From NCBI GenBank assembly GCA_040414675.1, contig JBEDUN010000053.1, forward strand, positions 1-64,000: a DNA stretch of 64,000 bases. The letters run 5' to 3'. Shown piece after piece: positions 28,663 through 36,003 of the stretch. The stretch is from JARBAU01 sp040414675. Its GTDB lineage: Archaea; Thermoproteota; Nitrososphaeria; Nitrososphaerales; Nitrososphaeraceae. Below the pieces are notes generated by a model that searched no databases, was not told the DNA's origin, and worked only from the letters and a program-made list of their open reading frames with translations. A program made the position numbers and the translations under genes. The stretch's first letter is position 1, and each line of letters begins with the position of its first letter.

Positions 28663-29327
28663 GAACTCGACGGCATCTGAACTTCAGGCTTTGTAAAATT
28701 AATATGCCAAAACGCCGGTTTGTTACGAGCTTCCAAAATATCCGTTATCGACAATCCTGGCACGGTGCATGTATAGACATAACTTCTTTCTTCAGGAATA
28801 TTCCTCTTATTCAACGTTTCCACCTTCCATACAAAGAAGCCAGATTCCGACTCGAAGGTTGTTGTGATTACGGTCTTGTCTTCTTTGTTCTCTTCTCTCT
28901 TAGTTAGCCGTGTCAAATCCTTTACAGATAAATTGTTCTTTGACAAGAGAGCTACAAACTCTTCTTCGGATTCAAAAGTATATGCAGGTGGCCTTCTAAA
29001 CAGAAATATTAAAAGATATAAACCCCTTAGCCGTTTTTCCTCCTCACCGAACACGCCTTTTGATTGCCTTCCATACCCTTTAAGGAGAAATTTTATATGT
29101 TGTTTTCCTTTATTCGTGAGAGAGTAGTAAACCTTTTTCCCCTTCTTCGCATCTGTTTTATTTATTAATTTATTGAACAGCAGATCATTAATGCAAGAAC
29201 TAAATGTCGCTGGCGCGATTGTTTTATGTAATGCTTGCATTTTTTTATAAAGATCTGTCCAAGTTAACCGATCTTCTTTATCTAAAACTCTTATTATAGA
29301 ATCCTTGATCTCTTCACGATATTTCAA
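28632..29327 (-). CDS. Winged-helix DNA-binding protein (probably frameshifted at its 3' end)
   Basis: A 231-residue protein. Residues 1-80 form a winged helix: IKDSIIRVLDKEDRLTWTDL, then TFSSCINDLLFNKLINK, then the wing KKVYYSLTNKGKQHIKFLL. This is the MarR/PadR-like pattern found in archaeal element regulators. The remainder is of unknown fold. The end PSSSCVIMGCLDL looks unlike the rest, while another frame continues the protein smoothly, so a frameshift near 28680 is likely. It is transcribed toward the integrase gene and diverges from the RHH gene 58 bp away, an arrangement typical of an element's control region. Confidence 0.65.
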   Translation of the reverse strand: MKYREEIKDSIIRVLDKEDRLTWTDLYKKMQALHKTIAPATFSSCINDLLFNKLINKTDAKKGKKVYYSLTNKGKQHIKFLLKGYGRQSKGVFGEEEKRLRGLYLLIFLFRRPPAYTFESEEEFVALLSKNNLSVKDLTRLTKREENKEDKTVITTTFESESGFFVWKVETLNKRNIPEERSYVYTCTVPGLSITDILEARNKPAFWHINFTKPEVQMPSSSCVIMGCLDL

Positions 29328-29385
29328 AAATATAATTGAAGTACTTCAGTTATTCTAAATATAAAAGTTCTGAACTCTACTAACT

Positions 29386-29559
29386 ATGCAAAGTTCAATC
29401 GGAATTGGCATATCATTGCCAAAGGATCTTATGCAGAAGATAGACATAGATCGTGGAGACATTCCGCGTAGCCGGTATGTGGTACGAATACTTGAAAAGC
29501 AGTACACGTTTGACGGAAAAAAGGTAATAGAAAGAGGTTCACTTGATTGGAGGGTCTGA
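29386..29559 (+). CDS. Ribbon-helix-helix (CopG-like) regulator, 57 aa
   Basis: Starts at ATG and encodes MQSSIGIGISLPKDL, a beta-strand followed by helices with KIDIDRGDIPRSRYVVRILE. The GISLPKDLMQKID part is the usual ribbon-helix start, and PRSRYVVRIL the second helix. Such small proteins act as dimeric repressors or antitoxins. No toxin gene sits beside it. It diverges from the winged-helix gene and precedes the element's zinc-finger, coiled-coil and AAA+ genes, so it may control that operon. Confidence 0.6.
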   Translation: MQSSIGIGISLPKDLMQKIDIDRGDIPRSRYVVRILEKQYTFDGKKVIERGSLDWRV

Positions 29560-29579
29560 AATCTACGATCAAGTGAACC
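29536..29579 (+). terminator. Inverted repeat over the RHH gene end
   Basis: GGTTCACTTGAT (29536-29547) and its exact complement ATCAAGTGAACC (29568-29579) with a 20-nt loop, then TTTT. The stop codon of the RHH gene lies in the loop. It may be a terminator, an attenuator, or an operator for the RHH protein. Confidence 0.5.
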
Positions 29580-29606
29580 TTTTGACCATTAAGAGGTTTA
29601 TTTCCT

Positions 29607-29777
29607 ATGAGTCACTATCATAACGACCCGGAACCTAATAACCTTATATGTGAAGCTGTAGGATGCCATGCAAAAGGTACAGACGAGATCGCTGTAAACG
29701 TAGGAACACTAGGTGTAATTTCTCTATTACTATGCACTGATTGCATCTCCAAATTCCAAGAGACAGCACAGACATGA
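29607..29777 (+). CDS. Small zinc-finger protein, 56 aa
   Basis: ATG start. Two cysteine pairs, CEAVGC near the N-terminus and CTDC near the C-terminus, are separated by about 27 residues with a hydrophobic strand (VNVGTLGVISLLLC). This looks like a treble-clef or zinc-ribbon fold. Its TGA overlaps the ATG of the next gene as ATGA, so the two are translationally coupled. Probably a nucleic-acid-binding accessory protein of the element; function unknown. Confidence 0.55.
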   Translation: MSHYHNDPEPNNLICEAVGCHAKGTDEIAVNVGTLGVISLLLCTDCISKFQETAQT

Positions 29778-30106
29778 CTACTCTAAATAAAGAGCCATCT
29801 GAAACTTCGGATTACGTCTGGTGTATAAAGGAGCTAGCGGAGGCAAAAGAAGCAATCATCGATTTAGACCTTGAAAATGTACGCCAACGCCAGCAACTTA
29901 AAGACGAAATCGCGAAATTAGAGGATAAATTGGAGTATGTGTACGGGCTGCTTGAGGACGCTAATGCTGAGATAAAAAGGTTAAGAGCTGAGCACAGTTC
30001 AGGAAGTCAAAGCAAGAAGAAGGCATTAGAAAAGGTTGGTAGCCCGAATTCTAATGCTAACTTACGCGCACTCTCTTCAGTTGACGGCGAAGAATATGAG
30101 CACTGA
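29774..30106 (+). CDS. Coiled-coil hypothetical protein of the element
   Basis: A 110-residue protein from the ATG that overlaps the upstream stop. This start is preferred over the earlier TTG at 29741, which lies inside the upstream gene. Residues 18-75 are a strong coiled coil (KELAEAKEAIIDLDLEN, then LKDEIAKLEDKLEYVYGLL). A Ser/Lys-rich tail follows. Its end overlaps the ATG (30096) of the AAA+ gene by 11 bp, so the three genes form one operon. Confidence 0.55.
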   Translation: MTTLNKEPSETSDYVWCIKELAEAKEAIIDLDLENVRQRQQLKDEIAKLEDKLEYVYGLLEDANAEIKRLRAEHSSGSQSKKKALEKVGSPNSNANLRALSSVDGEEYEH

Positions 30107-32135
30107 TAATAACTTTCCAGAAGATAGAGATAAATCTTTTCCTCTGGAACTTGAATCTTTAACGCTATCAGATAAGTTAAAACAGAAAGGTCTAGTGCAG
30201 AGCATAACAATTGATAGAAAAGCAAGCATCATCAAAGTAACACTGAATCATGGCTCAAATGCTTCAATTTTATCGACTATCTATCCTACTTGGAGCAGAA
30301 CTCTAAGCAGTTTTAAAAAACAGGCTAAAAGTAAGAATCTGTCAGACGAGGATATAGTCGGCATCCAGGATGTATTAGATGATAGCCATGAGACCATTAC
30401 ATGTCGTTTGATCGACGATTCAGCCCAAAAAATTCAGCTAACCGATAAGATAAAAGAGGAGACTCTACTTGCCATCGACCAGTTAAGACTAGATCATAAG
30501 GATATTACAGTTGACGAATGGAGAAATACGTTACTGACAAAACACCAAGCTCTAAAATCAGTGATCAAAAGGAATATGCCAAATCTTTGGCCAGGTCTTG
30601 AATTTGAATTATCCATTCAAAAAATTCTCAACATAAAGGATTGTACTTTACCATTTGCAGGGATTATTCTAGGCCCACCGAGTTCGCTCAAGACACAAGT
30701 CATAGAGCTCTTAAGGACTTGGCCACACACATTTTACACCGATAATTTTAGCGCCAAATCCTTTGTGTCTCATACTACAGCAGTGAAAAGGGAAGATCTA
30801 TCCCAGATTGATTTGCTACCAAAGATCAAAAATAAATGCTTTCTAACTCCAGAATTGGCCCGTACATTCGCAGCTAGAGACGATGATTTAGTACAAGTTC
30901 TTGGTATCATGACTCGAATATTGGACGGAAATGGATATGAGAGCGATAGCGGCGCTCAAGGACATAGAGGATATAATGGGGAGATGATGTTTACCTGGGT
31001 AGGCGCCGCAGTTGATATCCCACACAAAGTCCACAAATATCTTGGAACTTTGGGTCCGAAATTATACTTTATGAGGCCGCCAACAATTCATAAAAAGACA
31101 GAATCGGAGTATAGGGAACAAATAAAAAATAGCGACTTTATCCGAAAGATAGCTGAGATAAAAGAAGCCCTGCTTGACTACCTAAAATGGTTTGAAATAT
31201 GTCCAGATGCGACCAGTGATGAATATGGCTTAGTAAAAATGCCCTGCAATTTTGAACGAGATGATGAAATCTCAATAACGTATATTATAAGATTGGCGCA
31301 ACTACTCGCTCATCTTAGAGGCGTCGCACCAACATGGAATACTTATGGCACACAAGGATCGGACTATGCATATACACTACCGACTATTGAAGAACCTGAT
31401 AGAGCGATACAGCAGCTAACAAATCTAGCAAGGGCACATGCACTGTTGGAAGGCCGTAACTACATTACACTAGACGACATTCCAATGATCATTAATGTCG
31501 TTCTCTCTACTGCCTCAAAGGAACGTGTAACCATATTCGATCTATTGCTTGCACATAATGGTAAGCTTACAGCTTCAGAAATTTCCATGTCGCTGAATAT
31601 GGCGCCTCCAACTGCACGCAGAATCATGCTAGAGCTTTGGGTGCTTAGGTTGGTAGATAAAGATAGACCTGAAGACAATACCTCAGCAGAGCAGATATCT
31701 CTAAGGGCAGAATTTGAGTGGTTTATAACCGAGGACTTTAGGAGACTAAGGAATGATCATAAACTAAGTCAGGATAACTCAAAGACTGATCAAGAGCTGA
31801 AAGAAAAAATCCCCCTTAGTAGTGAGGATTTTTTACCATCAGACAATCGATGGCCTTCAGCGGACAAGATATCTGAATTCTGGAAAATATATGATGAGAT
31901 AGCAGATGAGCAGAGAGGATTAAGAAATTGCATGAAGGTAGATAAAACCACAGTCGGCGGCCAAGAATTAAAACAGAGACTTGTTTCTAGTGGAAAATTT
32001 TACACTTCGGATGCACAGATGATGATTGAGGAAATGGTCCGTAGGGGCGATTTGAAGTTGGTATCTTATGACACCTATATCAGAGAATCTAGTGAAAACG
32101 ATGATGAAAATGCTGAAAGAAAAAATCCCCTTTAG
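30096..32135 (+). CDS. Large AAA+ protein of the integrated element (putative replication protein)
   Basis: A 679-residue protein from ATG at 30096; the earlier GTG is inside the previous gene. The ATPase core starts at about residue 187 with a P-loop GPPSSLKT (193-200), in which the usual Gly before Lys is Leu. KNKCFLTPELARTFAARDD follows as a Walker B-like segment, then a probable sensor region MFTWVGAAVDIP. A winged-helix domain is likely at about 485-535 (TASEISMSLNMAPPTARRIM). The layout recalls virus/plasmid SF3 or MCM-like replicative ATPases. No family name was recognised with certainty. It is last in the zinc-finger/coiled-coil operon. Its 3' part contains two copies of a 28-bp repeat that recurs near the primase gene. 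Confidence 0.65.
   Translation: MSTDNNFPEDRDKSFPLELESLTLSDKLKQKGLVQSITIDRKASIIKVTLNHGSNASILSTIYPTWSRTLSSFKKQAKSKNLSDEDIVGIQDVLDDSHETITCRLIDDSAQKIQLTDKIKEETLLAIDQLRLDHKDITVDEWRNTLLTKHQALKSVIKRNMPNLWPGLEFELSIQKILNIKDCTLPFAGIILGPPSSLKTQVIELLRTWPHTFYTDNFSAKSFVSHTTAVKREDLSQIDLLPKIKNKCFLTPELARTFAARDDDLVQVLGIMTRILDGNGYESDSGAQGHRGYNGEMMFTWVGAAVDIPHKVHKYLGTLGPKLYFMRPPTIHKKTESEYREQIKNSDFIRKIAEIKEALLDYLKWFEICPDATSDEYGLVKMPCNFERDDEISITYIIRLAQLLAHLRGVAPTWNTYGTQGSDYAYTLPTIEEPDRAIQQLTNLARAHALLEGRNYITLDDIPMIINVVLSTASKERVTIFDLLLAHNGKLTASEISMSLNMAPPTARRIMLELWVLRLVDKDRPEDNTSAEQISLRAEFEWFITEDFRRLRNDHKLSQDNSKTDQELKEKIPLSSEDFLPSDNRWPSADKISEFWKIYDEIADEQRGLRNCMKVDKTTVGGQELKQRLVSSGKFYTSDAQMMIEEMVRRGDLKLVSYDTYIRESSENDDENAERKNPL
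31796..31823 (+). repeat. 28-bp element repeat, site 1 (inside AAA+ gene)
   Basis: GCTGAAAGAAAAAATCCC followed by CCTTAGTAGT. It matches the site at 32112-32139 in 27 of 28 positions, and the right arms of the hairpins at 33416, 34669 and 34841 in their ends (GAAAGAAA and CTTAGT). Confidence 0.7.
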
Positions 32136-32139
32136 TAGT
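32112..32139 (+). repeat. 28-bp element repeat, site 2 (end of AAA+ gene)
   Basis: One mismatch from site 1 at 31796-31823. It contains the stop codon of the AAA+ gene. Confidence 0.7.
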
Positions 32140-32280
32140 ATGTAATATTATGGATAAAGCGAATTTTGGATGTATGGGCAGATGGGGTGCGGCGCGCCAC
32201 CAAGATATTGATGTTATTATTTTCTTCTTTTTGATCGTTTTGGGACACTTTTTACTATCATCTTGAAGCATTTACATCAA

Positions 32281-32412
32281 CTTCCTCTTGCAGGCAGAGC
32301 CGGAGAACCTATGCTTGAAAATTGGTCAGCCCTATCTCTATTGGCAGGAATAACTTCAAAAATACGATTGGGAACACTTAGATCAATTACGCTATTCATC
32401 CATAATAATTAA
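32281..32412 (+). pseudogene. Luciferase-like monooxygenase fragment
   Basis: 43 codons with no start read LPLAGRAGEPMLENWSAL then LLAGITSKIRLGTL. This is the segment following the first strand of F420-dependent luciferase-like (LLM) oxidoreductases (GxxxExW-x-LaxxTsrIrLGtl). The frame then leaves homology and stops. It is a short orphan remnant inside the integrated element. Confidence 0.6.
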
Positions 32413-32465
32413 TTATATATCGACCAATTATATGTAGACCAAAGTCTATTAACTATCGATCAATA

Positions 32466-33116
32466 TTGCTAGATAGTACTATTCTATCGTCAATTCCAAT
32501 CCACTTCTTGGATCTTTTTGGGACCATGATATTTGCAGTTACCGGTGCTCTAAAAGCCATAGAACATAAGCTAGACGTGGTAGGAGTTGTTGTACTTTCT
32601 GGTGTTGCTGGATTAGCTGGAGGAATCATTAGAGATGTTGTCTTGGGACTAACACCGCCATCAGCCTTAGTCGATCCTTCGTATATAATAATAACATCAA
32701 TCACTGGGATCGGTATTCTCTTGCTTTATCGTTATACAAAAAATCTAATGAGACTATTTTTAACTTTCGATGCATTTGGTCTAGGAATTTTTAGTCTACT
32801 TGGTGCCAATATTGCTTTCAGCATGTTTGGCCTTAACCTAGTCATTATGATATTCTCTGGGGTTATTACAGCTGTTGGTGGTGGTATCATACGCGATATG
32901 TTAGTAAGCGAAGTCCCTTTGGTCCTCAGGAAGGAACTATACGTATCTGTGAGTTTCGTCGGAGTTTTGTTGTTCTTCATTTTGCTTTACTTGGGAGTTA
33001 ACATAATAATTTCAACCATCATAGGAATTATTGTTACCACCTTTTTCCGTATAGTCGCGATTAAATATAACTGGAATCTACCAAGGAGAGTTTCTAGGAA
33101 TACAAATGGAGTGTAA
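32466..33116 (+). CDS. TRIC-type / UPF0126 membrane channel protein
   Basis: A 216-residue membrane protein with about seven hydrophobic segments and an internal duplication. The two halves carry the repeated signatures AGGIIRDVVLG (about 51-61) and GGGIIRDMLV (about 138-147). ITGVTGALKAIE-like AVTGALKAIEHK is at the end of the first helix. These are hallmarks of the UPF0126/YadS family, prokaryotic relatives of TRIC cation channels, which assemble as trimers in the cytoplasmic membrane. Length matches the family. It sits between element genes but is itself a normal cellular gene. Confidence 0.87.
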   Translation: MLDSTILSSIPIHFLDLFGTMIFAVTGALKAIEHKLDVVGVVVLSGVAGLAGGIIRDVVLGLTPPSALVDPSYIIITSITGIGILLLYRYTKNLMRLFLTFDAFGLGIFSLLGANIAFSMFGLNLVIMIFSGVITAVGGGIIRDMLVSEVPLVLRKELYVSVSFVGVLLFFILLYLGVNIIISTIIGIIVTTFFRIVAIKYNWNLPRRVSRNTNGV

Positions 33117-33445
33117 GAAGTATTACTATGGGTTCAAATCTTGGCATGAATCAGTGCAATTGCATACACCGATCTAAGTACTTATACCTGTCTTCTCTCG
33201 ATTGAATGCTATCTTAATGATATCTATGCAGAGAATACTGAATCAATCAAAGCGTATATGATTAGGAATCTGTCAGGCTAAGCTAAGTAATGAGATCAAT
33301 TTAATTGGGTTAGCATATCTAGAAAACTAGAATGCTTTAAGGCATGATGATCTCATAAAAATAATTTTAAATGGACAAGGGGTGTAAATTTCTTTCACTG
33401 GCTGTCTAAGCGTATTGAAAGAAATTTACACCCTTAGTAGTAGTT
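33117..33445. other. Spacer with hairpin copy 1
   Basis: No gene; the only feature is the inverted repeat at 33377-33435. Confidence 0.4.
33377..33435. repeat. Element inverted repeat, hairpin copy 1
   Basis: Left arm AAGGGGTGTAAATTTCTTTC (33377-33396) pairs with GAAAGAAATTTACACCCTT (33417-33435), with one bulged G, around an 18-20-nt loop. GGACAAG precedes and TAGTAGT follows, flanks that recur at the other copies. Confidence 0.8.
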
Positions 33446-33621
33446 TTATAACGCTCTATGTAGGTTTGAAAATCCCGAAATTTGCCGAAACAATACCTCT
33501 TTAATTTCCCTCATCTTTTCTTCGGCGTATTGATTTGTTCCAGGGAGTATGAAAGATACAATGTTGGTGTTCGAGGAGCGCTTTTACAATACCAAATTCA
33601 TGTAAATCTGCCGCATATAGG
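33446..33621 (-). pseudogene. Frameshifted hypothetical gene remnant
   Basis: Reads YAADLHEFGIVK in one frame, and after an AAAA run continues in another frame as RSSNTNIVSFILPGTNQYAE, then KMREIKEVLFRQISGFSN, to TAA. Both parts are protein-like and join naturally with a one-base correction. No start codon was found. Family unknown. Its stop is 11 bp from hairpin copy 1. Confidence 0.5.
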
Positions 33622-33755
33622 TTAGCGTTCAGAAGCTATACTGACATGCATTCGGAATCCGAGATCAGATAGGTACAAACTATTAATGGGTATTGAAGGT
33701 AATAAATACCATTTAATGCCAATGGTTTATATATGGATAGGTGCTACTGATAGCT

Positions 33756-34244
33756 ATGTCATCATCAAAAGATAACACAAAGAGTACTAAAGATGTCAGT
33801 GTAACTTTATTCGATGTAGCAAACGAAAACTTCACAAAAGTGGTAAATCAAGCTGCAAAGGTTCAGCCAGAATATGCGCAAGCAATCTCAAATTTGCAGC
33901 AAGAATACATAGATGCATCTAGAAATGCCATTCAGACAACGACTTCATTTCAAAAGCAATTTGCAAACAGCAACAGCAATTTCAATAACATCATTGTTTC
34001 AGATACAGCAACCCCATACGTTCAGGGATTAATAAAGCAATCAAATGATTCCACAAACAATATCGTAAGAATGGCCGACATTAACCATCAGCTAACACTC
34101 AATGTATTAAACGCATTGAGAGAGAACGTGAAAAACTATAGTAGAACCGTTGAAGCCAGTGCTGAATTTAACTCAAACCTGGTAAAAGCTTGGACATCAT
34201 CCTATTCATCTATTCAGCAACAGTTTACTCCTAGAGGACAATAA
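33756..34244 (+). CDS. Phasin-like helical protein
   Basis: 162 residues from ATG at 33756 (a TTG lies five codons earlier). All-helical and polar, rich in Asn, Gln, Ser and Thr, without signal peptide or Cys. Segments NFTKVVNQAAKVQPEYAQAI, QTTTSFQKQFANSNSN and VRMADINHQLTLNVLNALR resemble phasins and related coat proteins of polyhydroxyalkanoate granules, which many Nitrososphaera-type archaea make. The assignment rests on composition and helix pattern only. A related-looking gene begins at 63785. Confidence 0.55.
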   Translation: MSSSKDNTKSTKDVSVTLFDVANENFTKVVNQAAKVQPEYAQAISNLQQEYIDASRNAIQTTTSFQKQFANSNSNFNNIIVSDTATPYVQGLIKQSNDSTNNIVRMADINHQLTLNVLNALRENVKNYSRTVEASAEFNSNLVKAWTSSYSSIQQQFTPRGQ

Positions 34245-34432
34245 ATAAATAAATAGATATACCCATATTTTTTGGGACTGTTAAAGAATTTTTAAATCGC
34301 ATTTAGTTGTGGCATCAGGCAAGAAGTGCATATCTGATTCACGTTTAGTTTGATTCCAGTAAGTCATAGACTGGGCAGTGTTTAACAGTTAATATTAGTA
34401 TTCTATAATTCGATACCATATTCACATATCAT

Positions 34433-34573
34433 GAATTAAAACTAATAGAACATGCTTTAAGATTCACGATTGTCCGCTTTGATACTGAAGCCGAGTTTCT
34501 GTATTCCGATCTAAAGCCATTCCTTGACAAAGTTGGAACAATGATAAAGGAAGGCGAGCAAATAAAGACATAA
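34433..34573 (+). pseudogene. Protein-like remnant without start codon
   Basis: 46 codons, ELKLIEHALRFTIVRFDTEA then EFLYSDLKPFLDKVGTMIKE, ending in TAA. The frame is open a little further upstream but has no ATG, GTG or TTG before a stop. Clearly coding-like; family unknown. Confidence 0.4.
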
Positions 34574-34623
34574 TATGCTGATTTGTTTTTAGCATTAACA
34601 GGCTACAAAATTTTATTACAACT

Positions 34624-34686
34624 AAGGGGTAATTTTTCTTTCAGGTATGGTGCTTCTGAGTATCTGGACTGAAAGAAATTTACTCC
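34624..34686. repeat. Element inverted repeat, hairpin copy 2
   Basis: Left arm AAGGGGTAATTTTTCTTTCAG (34624-34644) with right arm CTGAAAGAAATTTACTCC (34669-34686), imperfect, with about 24 nt of loop. Downstream flank CTAGTCGGAAATTTT resembles that of copy 3. Confidence 0.75.
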
Positions 34687-34809
34687 ATTACTAGTCGGAA
34701 ATTTTGGTTCTAGTAATTCCGGCAAATTTATAGTTATAAAATGAAAATCTATTGTCATAGGGATATAATAACACGCTGGACCAGTCTCAAATCGCGAATA
34801 ATGATGGAC

Positions 34810-34860
34810 AAGGGGGTAATTCTTCTTTCACCCCATCACAGAAAGAAATTTACACCCTTA
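34810..34860. repeat. Element inverted repeat, hairpin copy 3
   Basis: Left arm AAGGGGGTAATTCTTCTTTC (34810-34829) with right arm GAAAGAAATTTACACCCTT (34841-34859), loop about 11 nt. Preceded by GGACA as in copy 1 and followed by AGTCGTTGGAAATTT. It lies 50 bp before the primase start, inside the same open frame. Confidence 0.75.
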
Positions 34861-34913
34861 GTCGTTGGAAATTTAATGAGATAGAGCAGAATCTAAACTT
34901 CATACTATCGCAT

Positions 34914-35756
34914 TTGCAAGCTCCATTATTCCCAAGGAATATCATGACCAAAGCTCTTAGCTATCAGAAAGAAGTGTTCAACGTACAGGAAGTTATTGAA
35001 TATTTTAGAACTTCAAACTATGAAGACTGCAGGATCAATGCGTATCCTTCATTTACTAAATATGATGGTATTAATAGAACTCCACCAAGTTTTCTAATGA
35101 TAGATATAGATCTAAAGGACTTTGCATCAAAAGATAAACTCGATCTGGCATTGAATCGAGTCTTAAAGAAAATCGAGAGCAAAATGCGTGGCCATCCTAC
35201 TGTACTTTGGACTGGCAACGGCTACCACATCTACCAGCCTGTGACTGGATTTATTCTTGAGGAAGAAGAGGTGTTTGCAAAGATTATAGATCCTAATGGA
35301 AAAGATCTTACCACTAAAATCATGCAATTTGCTGAGGAATTCCTTATTAACAAGAAAGGAGATAGACAACACAGACCATCTATAAATTCATGCTTAGTTA
35401 GGATTCCAGGAACTATTAATTCGAAATGCGCGCAGCTAGTTAAGATAATACAGAGATGGAATGGTCAAAGACCTGCGATACAATATCTATTGCGCGATTT
35501 TAGGAGACGGCTTATAGATGAACAGATGAAGCAGAGATTACTTGATAGTAAGAGAGCGCGTACCCCGACAGCCAATCCGAAGACGATTTCATGGATCGAA
35601 AAACTATTACAGACTCCAATAGATGACTACAGGAAATTTGTTGTTTGGCGCATCCTATCTCCATATCTTATTAATACTAACCACCGAGAACCTGATGGAA
35701 CATCAAGCCATGGCACAAATTGCTTAGCTGCTAACCTACTCCACCTACCCACATAG
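34914..35756 (+). CDS. Prim-pol (archaeo-eukaryotic primase) with truncated PriX-like C-terminus
   Basis: 280 residues from TTG. The prim-pol core shows the metal-binding FLMIDIDLKDF (Asp64, Asp66), the GNGYHIYQPV motif with His105, and the SCLVRIPGTINSK motif (about 158-170) for nucleotide binding. This set is typical of plasmid/virus AEP primases. Residues about 225-265 (WIEKLLQTPIDDYRKFVVWR) match the start of a PriX-type accessory domain. After LSPYLINTNH the sequence departs abruptly and stops, so the C-terminus is lost. The frame is also open and protein-like upstream of the TTG, with no better start. Replication gene of the integrated element; probably inactive or impaired. Confidence 0.75.
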   Translation: MQAPLFPRNIMTKALSYQKEVFNVQEVIEYFRTSNYEDCRINAYPSFTKYDGINRTPPSFLMIDIDLKDFASKDKLDLALNRVLKKIESKMRGHPTVLWTGNGYHIYQPVTGFILEEEEVFAKIIDPNGKDLTTKIMQFAEEFLINKKGDRQHRPSINSCLVRIPGTINSKCAQLVKIIQRWNGQRPAIQYLLRDFRRRLIDEQMKQRLLDSKRARTPTANPKTISWIEKLLQTPIDDYRKFVVWRILSPYLINTNHREPDGTSSHGTNCLAANLLHLPT

Positions 35757-35942
35757 ACTTTATAGCAAGCTCCACTGACCCACATGTGTTATTTGCGTCC
35801 GTTAGATGTCATTTAAGCTTTAAAGTCGTATATGACGCTAAGAAATTTCTATTTGACTTACTTCTAAAAGTAACTACAACAAGGATCGTGGTAGTAGCAG
35901 TAGTGGTAGCGGTAGTGGAGATATGAGTGGCAATAAATATTC

Positions 35943-35964
35943 GAGTCCTAGAAACATAGGACTC
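35943..35964 (-). terminator. Hairpin downstream of lipase gene
   Basis: GAGTCCTA and TAGGACTC form an 8-bp perfect stem with a 6-nt loop, 40 bp beyond the lipase stop codon. Likely transcript-end structure; no long T-run on the minus strand, so not certain. Confidence 0.45.
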
Positions 35965-36003
35965 TTCTGCTATGCTTCAAATAATCTCAACGAACAATTT
36001 ATC

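Noticed and set aside
29386..29777. Toxin-antitoxin pair (RHH plus zinc-finger ORF)
   Set aside because: The second protein has no toxin fold or catalytic motif; it is a cysteine-paired small protein coupled to the coiled-coil gene.
33377..34860. CRISPR-like array from the three repeated hairpins
   Set aside because: Spacing is irregular (about 1.2 kb and 0.2 kb), there are only three units, and no cas genes are present.
35880..35930. GGTAGTAGCAGTAGTGG stretch as a coding or regulatory repeat
   Set aside because: A short low-complexity run with no frame and no recurrence in the window.
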